A stretch of 46,662 nucleotides of DNA, taken from positions 1 to 46,662 of the forward strand of contig CAZESB010000005.1 in the NCBI GenBank assembly GCA_964515115.1, read 5' to 3'. The notes under the pieces were generated by a model. That model worked only from the letters and a program-made list of their open reading frames with translations. It was not told the origin of the DNA and did no database searches. Position 1 is the stretch's first letter. Every line of letters starts with the position of its first letter. Source of the DNA: UBA1370 sp964515115 (GTDB lineage Bacteria; Patescibacteriota; Microgenomatia; UBA1400; PJMF01). Shown one piece after another: positions 30,731 through 39,459 of the stretch. The position numbers and the translations under genes were made by a program.

Positions 30731-32464
30731 ATGAATCAAAATAGATTGACGATCCCACCGTTGCAACATTATAAGGCCATCATAGAATCTTCAAACGACG
30801 CCATCATTGGCAAAAATCTTGCGGGAGTGATCATGTCGTGGAATCCGGCTGCAGAAAAACTGTACGGATTTTCCGTCAATGAAGCAATTGGTCAACACAT
30901 TACCCTGCTTTTTCCACCCAGCAGAAATAAAGAGTATCAAAAAATCATGGACAAGATTAGCAATGAAGAAAAAATTGACAACTTTGAAACTGTCAGAGTT
31001 ACAAAAGAGGGCAAGTATATTAATGTCTCACTCTCAATTTCACCGATCAAAAACCAGAGCGGCAAAATTATTGGTGCTTCTACTATTGCTTCAGATTCAA
31101 CCGGAATTATCAAAAATATGCTGGCTAAAGATTTGTTGATTAAAGCAGGGAAAGTTTTGGCTTCTTCTCTTGATTATGAAAAAACCTTAAAAAATGTTGC
31201 TAAGCTGTCTGTGCCTAAAATTGCTGATTGGTGCAGCATCGATATTTTGGATCAAAACAATCAAATCAAAAGACTGACTGTGGCCCATGTTAATCCTGAA
31301 AAAGTGAAGTGGGCAAAGGAGCTCCAAAAAAAATACCCCATTGCTACCAACGAGAAAACCGGTGTGCCTGAAGTAATCAGAACCGGTAGAACGGAATTTT
31401 ATCCGGAGATAACCGAGGAGTTGCTCTTGAATGCAGATCTGGACGAAGAGCAGATTAAGTTGATCAAAAAAGTCGGCATGAACTCAGTGATTATTGCTCC
31501 CCTTACTTCGAGGGGGGAAACTTTTGGCGCCATTAGCTTTGTCGCCTCAACCAGGGGAAAATACTTTGGTGAGGTTGACCGTGATCTGGCTGAAGAACTA
31601 GCCAGACGAGCTGGAACAGCGATTGATAATGCCAAATTATTTGGAGAAATTACCACCCACAATCTTGAATTAGAGCAGAAAGTTCAGCAACGCACTCAAG
31701 AACTTTCACATGCTATTGCCGAACTCAAACGCAGCAACCAAGAATTGGAAGATTTCGCCAGAGTGGCTTCCCACGATCTTCAGGAACCACTGCGAAAAAT
31801 TCATACTTTTGGTAATTTGCTACAAAGCCGGTATGGGCATCAAATTGATGATCAATCACAAGAGTATCTTGAACGCATCATTTCCGCCACCAAAAGAATG
31901 CGTAATTTGATTGAAGGCTTGCTTACCTATTCTCAGGCATCAACCAAGCAGCAAGACTTTAAATATGTTCATTTGACAAAAATTATCAAGGAAGCTTTGA
32001 AAGATCTTGAAGTAGTTATTGAAAATTCTCACGGGGAGGTGGCGGTGGATAAAATGCCTAAAATTGAAGCTGATCCGCTGCAAATGTCGCAGGTGTTTCA
32101 AAACCTAATCGGTAATTCGCTTAAATTTCATCGGCCCGGCATCCCACCGCAAATTAGAATTTATAGTAAAGCAGCAGGAGACAATAAAACTGCAGTGCAA
32201 ATTATTGTCGAGGATAACGGAATTGGCATTAAAGCAAATCATTTAGACAGGATTTTTACAGTTTTTGAAAGGTTACACACTAAGACTGAATTTGCCGGTA
32301 TGGGCATTGGCTTGGCAGTAGTCCAGAAAATTATTGAGCGCCACTGCGGAGAGATTGTCGTCACTAGCAAACCCAAAAAGGGAACAAAATTTATCATTAC
32401 TCTACCTAAGCATCAGACGAAAAAAGAAGTAGAGGCAATTGCTCAGCGGCTGGCGATTAATTAA
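30731..32464 (+). CDS. PAS-GAF sensor histidine kinase
   Basis: The 577-residue cytoplasmic protein starts with a PAS domain (about 10-125: ESSNDAIIGKNLAGVIMSWN). A GAF-like domain follows (about 135-305: SVIIAPLTSRGETFGAISFV). A coiled coil (305-342) leads to HisKA with the phosphoacceptor H348 (ARVASHDLQEPLRKI). The ATPase domain shows an N box (QVFQNLIGNSLKFH), G1 (VEDNGIGI) and G2 (GMGIGLAVVQKIIERH). The order resembles kinases coupled to phytochrome-like sensors, but there is no chromophore cysteine context. No membrane segment and no response regulator lie nearby, so it is an orphan kinase. Confidence 0.94.
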   Translation: MNQNRLTIPPLQHYKAIIESSNDAIIGKNLAGVIMSWNPAAEKLYGFSVNEAIGQHITLLFPPSRNKEYQKIMDKISNEEKIDNFETVRVTKEGKYINVSLSISPIKNQSGKIIGASTIASDSTGIIKNMLAKDLLIKAGKVLASSLDYEKTLKNVAKLSVPKIADWCSIDILDQNNQIKRLTVAHVNPEKVKWAKELQKKYPIATNEKTGVPEVIRTGRTEFYPEITEELLLNADLDEEQIKLIKKVGMNSVIIAPLTSRGETFGAISFVASTRGKYFGEVDRDLAEELARRAGTAIDNAKLFGEITTHNLELEQKVQQRTQELSHAIAELKRSNQELEDFARVASHDLQEPLRKIHTFGNLLQSRYGHQIDDQSQEYLERIISATKRMRNLIEGLLTYSQASTKQQDFKYVHLTKIIKEALKDLEVVIENSHGEVAVDKMPKIEADPLQMSQVFQNLIGNSLKFHRPGIPPQIRIYSKAAGDNKTAVQIIVEDNGIGIKANHLDRIFTVFERLHTKTEFAGMGIGLAVVQKIIERHCGEIVVTSKPKKGTKFIITLPKHQTKKEVEAIAQRLAIN

Positions 32465-32480
32465 AGGTTAAAAAATCAGC

Positions 32481-32486
32481 TATAAT
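32481..32486 (+). promoter_or_regulatory. -10 box of the SdpI-like gene
   Basis: A perfect TATAAT ends 6 bases before the ATG at 32493. Confidence 0.65.
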
Positions 32487-32492
32487 GGTCGT

Positions 32493-33125
32493 ATGCGAAG
32501 ATCAGAAAAGTTTTCTTTAATTTTAATTCTGGCTACTTTTTGCCTGGGAATAGCGCTTTATCCGCGGCTACCGGACCAGATGGCAGCGCACTGGAATTTT
32601 GCTGGCAACGCCGATGGCTTTATGCCCAAACTTCCCGGTACTTTCTTCTTGCCTTTGACTATGTTAGCCGTTTTTGGCCTTTATCAATGGATGATCACTG
32701 CTGATCCAATGAAAAATAATATCGTCAAATCAATTAAGCAATTTCATCATTTCTTAATCTCAATTTTCATTTTCTTCTTTTATTTGTTCTGCTTAATGAT
32801 GGCTTGGAATTTGGGTTATCGATTCAACATGACCCAATGGATCGTTCCGGCAGTGAGTATGATTTTTATTGCTATTAGCCATATTATTAAAGATATCCAA
32901 CCAAACTGGACCTTGGGCATCAAAACTCCCTGGACTTTGTCTGATAAAAAAGTTTGGCGAGAAACTCATCAGTGGGGGAGTAAGATGTTTAGGGCAGCCA
33001 GCATGGTGATTTTGGCTGGCGTTTTTCTGCCTCAATACCTGCCGTATTTGTTTATAGCAGCCATTCTGCTGGCTGCCCTGGTACCCACCGTTTATTCCTA
33101 CTGGAAATACAAACAACTTAACTGA
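32493..33125 (+). CDS. SdpI/DUF1648 family membrane protein
   Basis: The 210-residue protein has six hydrophobic segments. The N-terminal DUF1648 motif LPDQMAAHWNFAGNADGFMP is followed by the SdpI motif NWTLGIKTPWTLSDKKVWRE then THQWGSKMF. In Bacillus, SdpI gives immunity to the SdpC toxin and acts as a receptor in signalling. Most homologues lack a toxin gene nearby, as here, and their role is open. The stop overlaps the convergent trehalose gene by 8 bases. Confidence 0.92.
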   Translation: MRRSEKFSLILILATFCLGIALYPRLPDQMAAHWNFAGNADGFMPKLPGTFFLPLTMLAVFGLYQWMITADPMKNNIVKSIKQFHHFLISIFIFFFYLFCLMMAWNLGYRFNMTQWIVPAVSMIFIAISHIIKDIQPNWTLGIKTPWTLSDKKVWRETHQWGSKMFRAASMVILAGVFLPQYLPYLFIAAILLAALVPTVYSYWKYKQLN

Positions 33126-35289
33126 TTGCCAGCTGCTGCAAAACCTGATAAAGCTGGGAAGGATTGGCTAACCGGTACTTGGCTTTAGTCGAACCCGAAC
33201 CGATCTTAACTGTTAAGGCCGATTCCTGATCACGCAACACCGCAAACATTTCTTCATCCGTCACATCATCTCCGGCCGCGAAAATAAAATCACCTGGCTT
33301 ATTTTCAACCAACAGCCTGACAGCCGCGCCTTTGTTAATTCCCGCGTTTTTCACTTCTAAAACCTTGCTGCCTTCAAGAACTTGAATATTCATATTAGCA
33401 ATTAGATGCAACAGTTCATGCTTTAGTTCATTGGCTGCTGGTTTAGCCTCTTCCGGCTTCGAGCGCCGATAGTGCCAAGCCAGAGCATAAGCTTTTTCTT
33501 CAATGAATGATTTTTTTACTCTCTCCGAGTATTTTTGCAAAATCGGTCTGATTAGCGGTTTCCATTCAGACGTTAAGTTGGGAGCGTTTTGCCATTTACC
33601 ATTAATCCGAGTGATGGCCCCATGCTCAGCCACCAGCATAACCTTGAGTCCGCCAAACCAAGTCTCCATGGTCTCTTGATCTCGACCGGAAATAATAACA
33701 ATCCGGTTTTTTCGATTTTTAGCTAAGTTTGATAGCAGCTTTAGTATCCTCTCATTCGGCTCGGCTAACTCTGGCTTAGGAGCAAAGTCCGACAAAGTCC
33801 CATCGTAATCTAAAAAAATTAACCGCTTTGAAGATTTTTTCAACTTTTCATTTAAGATACTTTTACCCCGATTCAAAAGACTGGTTTGTTTAACATATTT
33901 GGTTTTAACTTTTTTCATTTCCTGAAAAATTTCTTCAAACCACCGACTGCTGGTGTTTTTCTTCAACCGAGATTGCATTTCAGTATTTCGCCAAATTTGC
34001 TCACTTTCAGGCATAGCCAAGGCAGTAGCGATAGCCTGACCCATCTCGGCAATACTATTGGGATTAACCAACAATGCTTGCCTTAACTCTTTAGCCGCCC
34101 CAGTCAATTCACTCAAAATTAAAACTCCCTTACCAGCTTGCAAGCTAGCCACGTATTCTTTAGCTACTAAATTCATCCCATCGCGCAGAGGCGTCACCAA
34201 GCAAATGTCTGCCAGCTGATACAAGGCCACCAATTCCTCCTGGCTAAAAGAGCGGAGTTGATAGGTAATCGGCAGCCAACCAATAGTCCCGTAACGGCCG
34301 TTGATCTCTGAAACCAAACGACTAATTTGACTCCGCATTTCTTTGTACTCAGGAATTTTGGTCCTGGATGGCACTGCAATCAAAATCAGCGAAACCTGAT
34401 GATGGTAATCAGGATAATGATCCAAAAAATAGCTAAAAGCCTGTAGGCGATTATATATTCCCTTGGTGTAATCCAGCCGATCTATAGAGATAATAATTTT
34501 CTTACCGGCAAAAATCTGCTTGAGATCAAAGAGAGCTTCTTGGACAACACCGGCAAAACTCTCATAATTAATACCCAAAGGAAATGATTGCGTTTTCACC
34601 AAACGGTTATTGTACAAAACGGTGCCAAAACTGTGGGTAAATCCAAGGATTCGGAGTACACTATCAAGAAAATAATGCCCATAATCATCAGTGTGCATGC
34701 CGATCAAATCCGCCCCCAACAGTCCCTCCAAAATCTGCACTCTCCAGGTTGAGGGCAGTATTCTGAATATTTCATAGGCAGGAAAAGGGATGTGGAGAAA
34801 AAAAATAATCTCCGCATTGGGAATTTTTTCTCTCACCAACTGAGGAACTAACATCAACTGGTAATCCTGAATGAAAATCAAGTCGCCTGGTTGGTAGTTT
34901 TTAATTATCTGATCCGCAAACCGCTGGTTAGCAACTCGATAGGCTTGCCAATAATCGTCGTCAAAGCGGCACTTATTGGGGAAATAATGAAAAAGAGGCC
35001 AAATTATCTCGTTGCAAAAACCTTCATAAAACTCTTTTTGCTCTTGTTGAGTGAAAAAAACGGGTACAGCTTGGTATTTTTTCCAGACCAGATTCTTTGC
35101 CGCCACTTTTTTGCTCTCACTAATCACTCCGCCAGGCCAACCAATCCAGAGATAATCCATCTTTTTGGTAAGCAGAAATTTTTCCAAATTCTGAGCTAAA
35201 CCACCAATACTGATTTTGGCCGCCAGTTTTTTATCCTGCTGAGAGAGAGTTACCGGCAATCGGTTGGAAACTACAATTAATTTTGACAT
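33118..35289 (-). CDS. trehalose-6-phosphate synthase - phosphatase fusion (OtsA-OtsB)
   Basis: In this 723-residue protein, residues 1-465 are a GT20 synthase: VVSNRLPVTL, ISIGGLAQNL (the GG loop binding UDP-glucose), DLIFIQDYQLMLVPQLVRE, SIDRLDYTKGIYNRLQAF and LRDGMNLVAKEYVASL. From about 493 a HAD phosphatase follows with LDYDGTLSDF (D495, D497), IVIISGRD, and GDDVTDEEMF near residue 673. The enzyme joins UDP-glucose and glucose-6-phosphate and removes the phosphate to give trehalose, an osmo- and desiccation protectant. The ATG at 35289 is chosen because the family begins there. The upstream frame runs back into tRNA-Gln. Confidence 0.96.
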   Translation of the reverse strand: MSKLIVVSNRLPVTLSQQDKKLAAKISIGGLAQNLEKFLLTKKMDYLWIGWPGGVISESKKVAAKNLVWKKYQAVPVFFTQQEQKEFYEGFCNEIIWPLFHYFPNKCRFDDDYWQAYRVANQRFADQIIKNYQPGDLIFIQDYQLMLVPQLVREKIPNAEIIFFLHIPFPAYEIFRILPSTWRVQILEGLLGADLIGMHTDDYGHYFLDSVLRILGFTHSFGTVLYNNRLVKTQSFPLGINYESFAGVVQEALFDLKQIFAGKKIIISIDRLDYTKGIYNRLQAFSYFLDHYPDYHHQVSLILIAVPSRTKIPEYKEMRSQISRLVSEINGRYGTIGWLPITYQLRSFSQEELVALYQLADICLVTPLRDGMNLVAKEYVASLQAGKGVLILSELTGAAKELRQALLVNPNSIAEMGQAIATALAMPESEQIWRNTEMQSRLKKNTSSRWFEEIFQEMKKVKTKYVKQTSLLNRGKSILNEKLKKSSKRLIFLDYDGTLSDFAPKPELAEPNERILKLLSNLAKNRKNRIVIISGRDQETMETWFGGLKVMLVAEHGAITRINGKWQNAPNLTSEWKPLIRPILQKYSERVKKSFIEEKAYALAWHYRRSKPEEAKPAANELKHELLHLIANMNIQVLEGSKVLEVKNAGINKGAAVRLLVENKPGDFIFAAGDDVTDEEMFAVLRDQESALTVKIGSGSTKAKYRLANPSQLYQVLQQLAIS

Positions 35290-35371
35290 TTTAATACTGC
35301 CAAGAGTACAGAAAAATAGTAATAGTTCAATGAAAAATCGACCTAAGAAAGGTAAATAAGAAAAGTAAGGA

Positions 35372-35440
35372 TGCCCCGCTTGGATTCGAACCAAGATTAA
35401 CGGCTTCAAAGGCCGCTGTCCTGCCGTTAGACGACGGGGC
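35372..35440 (-). tRNA. tRNA-Gln(TTG)
   Basis: On the minus strand the acceptor is GCCCCGT/GCGGGGC (one G-T pair) with A73. The anticodon stem GCGGC/GCCGT encloses CTTTGAA, giving TTG. The T arm is CTTGG-TTCGAAT-CCAAG. At 69 bases it is short, with a small D loop and variable region. No CCA is encoded. Confidence 0.9.
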
Positions 35441-35533
35441 AAAACAATAACTCTGTACAAGGCGGTATTTTAGCAGATTCGCCCATAAGAGTGAAGTTGA
35501 CATACAACATATAAAAATTGGCTTCTATCTGTA

Positions 35534-35539
35534 TATAAT
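35534..35539 (+). promoter_or_regulatory. -10 box of the DUF2207 gene
   Basis: TATAAT ends 6 bases before the ATG at 35546. An upstream TTGACA (35497-35502) is too far away to be its -35. Confidence 0.65.
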
Positions 35540-35545
35540 AGTCAT

Positions 35546-37504
35546 ATGTCGAAATTTTTATCTAAAGTTTTTGGTACCCTGATTGTATTTTTAGCGGCTG
35601 GGTTTGGGCTGAATTCTCAGGCTCTGGCTCAATCTTACAGCTTGGAACAGACCGATGTTGAAGCCGTGGTCAATCAGGATGGTTCGATGACTGTCGTTCA
35701 AAACAGAACTTACGATTTTGATGGCAACTTTACTTTTGCTTATCTCACTGTTAATAAATCTCCGAATCAGCTTTATGAGCCTGGTAGAACAGAGCCATAT
35801 CTACTGAGTAATTTTTCTGTTTGCGAAAATTCAGTTTGTTATCGCCAGTTGGAAGAGGAGGAGATTTCGCTGGCTGAAACTGATAGGCCAGCGGGGAGTT
35901 TTTATGTTTTAGATGAGGGCAGCCGGTACTTCATCAAGTGGTTTTATCGCGCTAATTCAGAGGTAAAATTGTTTGAAATTTCCTATCTGGTAGAAAATGC
36001 TGTCACCTTGCATGAAGACACAGCGGAATTGTACTGGCAGTTTGTGGGCGATGAGTGGGATTTGCCTCATCATCAAGTGGCAGTAAAGATCGATCTCCCG
36101 GAAGAAGTGGTTGATAACGAAGTCCAAGCTTGGGCGCATGGGCCGCTTGACGGCGTGGTAGCAATTCCGGATCCTAAAACCGTGACTTTGACTGTGGATA
36201 AACTCGAACCAAGCACCTTTTTTGAGGCCAGAGTGTTAATGCCAAAGACTTGGTTTGAGGGTGGCGCCGCGGGCACTTTTACAGCGGCCACTATTCAAGA
36301 GCAAGAAAACCGGTTCATAGCCGAGACTGAAAAACAAAAGCGGCGCCAAAACCTCTACATCCAACTACTTTCAGTTGCCTCCGTCGCTCTCTCACTAGCC
36401 ACCATTTATCTACTCATCAAACAAAGTAAAAAATTCCTTACTCATGGTAAAGATTTGCCTTTGCCTAAAGTTAATCAATCCGGCCGACTCTGGGAGCCCC
36501 CGAGCGACATTGACCCGGCTCAAGTTCAGCAGCTTCTCATCGCCAACAAAAATATAGAACCGAGTGCTTTTACAGCTACTATCTTGTCCCTCATTCAAGA
36601 CCGACATTACAAAATCCAGCGCAGCGATCAAAAAGAAGGTTTAATCTTCAAAAAATATCATTACTATTTAGTGCCACAAAAAAACGCTGCTAAACAGCTC
36701 TCTTCCATTCAAAAATATGTCAATAATTACCTCAAGAAAATCGGTTTCAAGCCCACTACCCTTCAAGGAAAAAATGTTGAGGCTCTAGCTCTCAACCACA
36801 TCGTCAAATGGAGTAAAACTCACCAAACCACCAGTTATGAATTCTTCAAGAAATTTCCTGAAGTAGTGCATCAGGAAAATCTGGCTGAAAATTATTTCAG
36901 CCAAGAATCAGATCAAGCTGCCAAACAAGCAGGTTGGAGCATCGCGGCGGCAATCTTAATTCTGATCCTGCATTTTTTTATAATTATCCAAGGCACGACC
37001 TTGCTCAACCCAACCGCCCTTGCTTCTTCTATTATCGGTATTCTGACTGCCATTATTTTGCTTTTCGTTGGCATCATCAGTAGTAGTTATGGTCAAAAGC
37101 GCACTGACAAAGGGGCAGAGGAAACGGCAAAATGGCAGGCTTTCAAAAAACACATGCAAGACTACAGCAAAACCAAGAACTATCCGATTGATTCAATCGT
37201 GCTGTGGGAAAAATATTTGGTCTATGGTACTGTCCTGGGTGTTTCTGCTAAAGCGCTGTCGCAATTGCCGATCAAATTCCCACCTGTAGATCAGGCTGTG
37301 GCTACTTCCTATTGGGCTGCTTCTGCCGGCTCTACTACCGGTATTTCGGATTTTTCCACCTCGCTGGCTGATATTTCCTCTGCCATCAGCAGTATTTCTA
37401 CCGCCGCCAGTTCAAGTTACGGAGCCTCAGGAGTCGGTTCATCCGGCAGTTCTTCTGGAGGTGGAGGTGGTGGAGGTGGAGGCGGTGGGGGTGGAGCCGG
37501 TTAA
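35546..37504 (+). CDS. DUF2207 domain membrane protein with poly-glycine tail
   Basis: The 652-residue protein has a signal peptide (about 1-28, ending QALAQ). An extracytoplasmic beta domain (about 30-240) shows the DUF2207 pattern EAVVNQDGSMTVVQNRTYDF, and a membrane segment lies at about 270-290. A cytoplasmic region (about 325-465) with FTATILSLIQDRHYKI follows, then a membrane hairpin (about 475-520), a second soluble part with WEKYLVYGTVLGVSAKAL, and a tail of Ser then 13 nearly uninterrupted Gly. All of this matches the family, whose role is unknown. The stop overlaps the convergent NYN gene by 3 to 4 bases. Confidence 0.92.
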   Translation: MSKFLSKVFGTLIVFLAAGFGLNSQALAQSYSLEQTDVEAVVNQDGSMTVVQNRTYDFDGNFTFAYLTVNKSPNQLYEPGRTEPYLLSNFSVCENSVCYRQLEEEEISLAETDRPAGSFYVLDEGSRYFIKWFYRANSEVKLFEISYLVENAVTLHEDTAELYWQFVGDEWDLPHHQVAVKIDLPEEVVDNEVQAWAHGPLDGVVAIPDPKTVTLTVDKLEPSTFFEARVLMPKTWFEGGAAGTFTAATIQEQENRFIAETEKQKRRQNLYIQLLSVASVALSLATIYLLIKQSKKFLTHGKDLPLPKVNQSGRLWEPPSDIDPAQVQQLLIANKNIEPSAFTATILSLIQDRHYKIQRSDQKEGLIFKKYHYYLVPQKNAAKQLSSIQKYVNNYLKKIGFKPTTLQGKNVEALALNHIVKWSKTHQTTSYEFFKKFPEVVHQENLAENYFSQESDQAAKQAGWSIAAAILILILHFFIIIQGTTLLNPTALASSIIGILTAIILLFVGIISSSYGQKRTDKGAEETAKWQAFKKHMQDYSKTKNYPIDSIVLWEKYLVYGTVLGVSAKALSQLPIKFPPVDQAVATSYWAASAGSTTGISDFSTSLADISSAISSISTAASSSYGASGVGSSGSSSGGGGGGGGGGGGGAG

Positions 37505-38007
37505 ATCAAAAACCGCCTTTTATCTTCCGATAAATCAATAAACTCATCAGCTTCATTCAAAATTCTGCTGCTGGTCGTTTGTTTAAAAGCAATTACTTCA
37601 GTCCTGCGGCCGTGTCCCCGCACATAGTCAAGCAAATCAACATAGTCACCATCACCAGAAACCAAAACCACCACATCCAACAGCGGCAACAACCTCACCA
37701 CATCAATGGAAAGCCCCACATCCCAGTCACCCTTTTTAGCACCACCATGAAACACCTGCAGAGCTTTGATCCTGGTTTCATAACCCAAGTTAGTCAAAAC
37801 TTCAAAAAAATCTTTTTCTCGCCCACTTTCACTTTCGATCACATAAGCAAAAGCGCGAATCAATTTTCTATTCGCCACCGCCGTTTCCAGCAAATTTTTA
37901 AAATTTACATTGGTATTGTAAAGATTTTGCGCCGAAAAATACATATTCGACACATCAACAAAAACACCAACGCGCTGTTCCGCGTGTTTAATGGGATTAG
38001 TTTTCAT
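37501..38007 (-). CDS. NYN domain (LabA/DUF88-like) putative ribonuclease
   Basis: The 168-residue protein is a single PIN-like NYN domain. The first acidic site is GVFVDVSNMYFSA (D18, N21), the middle is GDWDVGLSIDVVRLLPLLD and the last is VVLVSGDGDYVDLLDYVRGHG, with the conserved SGDGDF/Y motif. Such proteins bind a divalent metal and are thought to cut RNA. In cyanobacteria LabA affects clock output. There is no signal peptide. A run of AT-rich bases precedes the ATG, with no perfect -10 box. Confidence 0.92.
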   Translation of the reverse strand: MKTNPIKHAEQRVGVFVDVSNMYFSAQNLYNTNVNFKNLLETAVANRKLIRAFAYVIESESGREKDFFEVLTNLGYETRIKALQVFHGGAKKGDWDVGLSIDVVRLLPLLDVVVLVSGDGDYVDLLDYVRGHGRRTEVIAFKQTTSSRILNEADEFIDLSEDKRRFLI

Positions 38008-38025
38008 AATCCCATCGTATCACAC

Positions 38026-39270
38026 CTATTGGGGAATAATTCTGACAATCTTATCATCGCCGCTGCGAACGTTACCTCTGCCATCTTGATTGCTGGTAGC
38101 AAAATACAGGTGGCCATCAGGCCCCATCACTAACTCCCTAATTCTACCAAAATCATCCAGCGGTAGTTTTTCATACATCAAAATTTCTTCAGGATTTTCC
38201 GGATTGATCACAAAACGCATGATTCCTTCGCCCACCAACAAACCGGCAAAAAGATTATAGCGAAACTCGGGAATGTGCTCAGAATCATAGAAAAGTACCG
38301 AGGCAGGGGCGATGGCGGGAGTAAACACTACCAGTGGATCTACCATACCTTGAGCAGAGTTTTGATGAGAAACGCGCGGCCAGCCATAATTTTCACCGGG
38401 TTTGATTAGATTGATTTCGTCACCGCCACCCGGGCCATCAAATCCGGACGGACCATGCTCAGAGGAGTAGAGAGCTTCACTGCCAGGATACCAAGCAATT
38501 CCTTGAGGGTTGCGATGGCCATAAGACCAAACCCGGCTACCAGAAAAAGGATTATCATCCGGCACGGAGCCATCAGCATTGACACGCAAAATCTTCCCTC
38601 CTAAATTACCTAAATCCTGAGCAATTTCCCGATTAGAAGCATCGCCAGTGGTAATGTAAAGTTTGCCATCCGGCCCAAAACCCAGCTCGCAACCGGCGTG
38701 ATTATTAGCAGCCGGAATATTGTCCACCACTATCATGCTGTCACTCAGTCCTTCGCCGGTATCAGTAAATCTGGCCACCCGAGCCATCATCGTGCCAGCC
38801 GGCGTAGTGGCATAGCAAACATACAAATATCTATTAGTCGCGTAATTTGGATCCAAAACCAGACCCATTAAACCGGCTTCACCTCGAGCGGTAATTTCGG
38901 TAAATTCGTACAGCGGCTCATTCTGCAGCTCTCCACCGATAATCTCTCTGATTCTACCTGTTCTTTCAGTCACTAAAATTCTCTCAGGGCTGGTAAAAAC
39001 CACCGACCAAGGCACTGCTAAACCTTCTACAAAAGCTTCAGTTTTGTAAGCAATATTGCTGGCTTCGACGATAGCAAATTGGCTAGTGGGCAAGAGCGGA
39101 TCAGCGGCCAAACTAGTTTCATTTTCATCTTGAGCACCATTTAAATAAACCGGTTGGCCAGAATTGACATTTGCGAACGGCCAAATGGCTAAATAATCAA
39201 GAATCAGGGCAGAAATTAAAATTAAAGCAATTAAGACCAAGCCTAAACCTAAGCGTGCTTTTGTAAGCAT
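38026..39270 (-). CDS. PQQ-type soluble aldose/glucose dehydrogenase-like protein, membrane-anchored
   Basis: The 414-residue protein has an N-terminal anchor (about 8-30) and an extracytoplasmic six-bladed propeller of the sGDH/YliI family. Family motifs are GLAVPWSVVFTSPERILVTE, RTGRIREI, GEAGLMGLVLDPNY, NNHAGCELGFGPDGKLYITT, VWSYGHRNPQGIAWYPGS and SSEHGP...GGDEINLIKPGENYGWP. Known members oxidise sugars with PQQ. No PQQ synthesis gene is in the window, so it may use scavenged cofactor. The start at 39270 is preferred because the ATG at 39306 overlaps a TATAAA -10 box. A Crp-type box lies further upstream. Confidence 0.9.
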   Translation of the reverse strand: MLTKARLGLGLVLIALILISALILDYLAIWPFANVNSGQPVYLNGAQDENETSLAADPLLPTSQFAIVEASNIAYKTEAFVEGLAVPWSVVFTSPERILVTERTGRIREIIGGELQNEPLYEFTEITARGEAGLMGLVLDPNYATNRYLYVCYATTPAGTMMARVARFTDTGEGLSDSMIVVDNIPAANNHAGCELGFGPDGKLYITTGDASNREIAQDLGNLGGKILRVNADGSVPDDNPFSGSRVWSYGHRNPQGIAWYPGSEALYSSEHGPSGFDGPGGGDEINLIKPGENYGWPRVSHQNSAQGMVDPLVVFTPAIAPASVLFYDSEHIPEFRYNLFAGLLVGEGIMRFVINPENPEEILMYEKLPLDDFGRIRELVMGPDGHLYFATSNQDGRGNVRSGDDKIVRIIPQ

Positions 39271-39305
39271 AGTTTTTATTCCCGTTTTGTTGACATTACC
39301 AACCA

Positions 39306-39311
39306 TTTATA
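39306..39311 (-). promoter_or_regulatory. possible -10 box of the sugar dehydrogenase gene
   Basis: TATAAA on the minus strand overlaps the first possible ATG, so transcription would start about 30 bases before the ATG at 39270. Confidence 0.45.
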
Positions 39312-39321
39312 GTCGAGTAGG

Positions 39322-39356
39322 CAAAAAAGAAGGAGTAGGGCTGCTTCTACTCCTTC
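39322..39356 (-). terminator. intrinsic terminator between the glycosylase and sugar dehydrogenase genes
   Basis: GAAGGAGTAG (39329-39338) and CTACTCCTTC (39347-39356) are a perfect 10-bp inverted repeat with an 8-base loop. On the minus strand it is followed by six Ts. It should end the transcript of the 3-methyladenine glycosylase gene. Confidence 0.8.
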
Positions 39357-39371
39357 CGTACCTATGCGTGA

Positions 39372-39390
39372 ACAAGTTTTGTTAACTTGT
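39372..39390. promoter_or_regulatory. inverted repeat next to the Crp-type box
   Basis: ACAAGTT-TTGTT-AACTTGT is a perfect 7-bp inverted repeat with a 5-base spacer. It overlaps the Crp-type box by 4 bases. It could be a second operator or a small hairpin. Confidence 0.45.
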
Positions 39391-39404
39391 GACATAGATC
39401 ACAA
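39387..39404. promoter_or_regulatory. Crp-type operator TGTGA-N6-TCACA
   Basis: TTGTGACATAGATCACAA is a perfect palindrome in both outer arms and matches the E. coli CRP consensus core. It lies roughly 95 bases before the probable start of transcription of the sugar dehydrogenase gene. I found no other perfect copy in the window. Confidence 0.65.
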
Positions 39405-39459
39405 TATTATCAATAAATAATGACATTGTATAGGACCAGTAAGAATATGGTAAGAAAAG

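Noticed and set aside
37456..37500. GGT/GGA run as a simple-sequence repeat or CRISPR-like element
   Set aside because: It encodes the poly-glycine tail usual for DUF2207 proteins. No CRISPR array occurs in the window.
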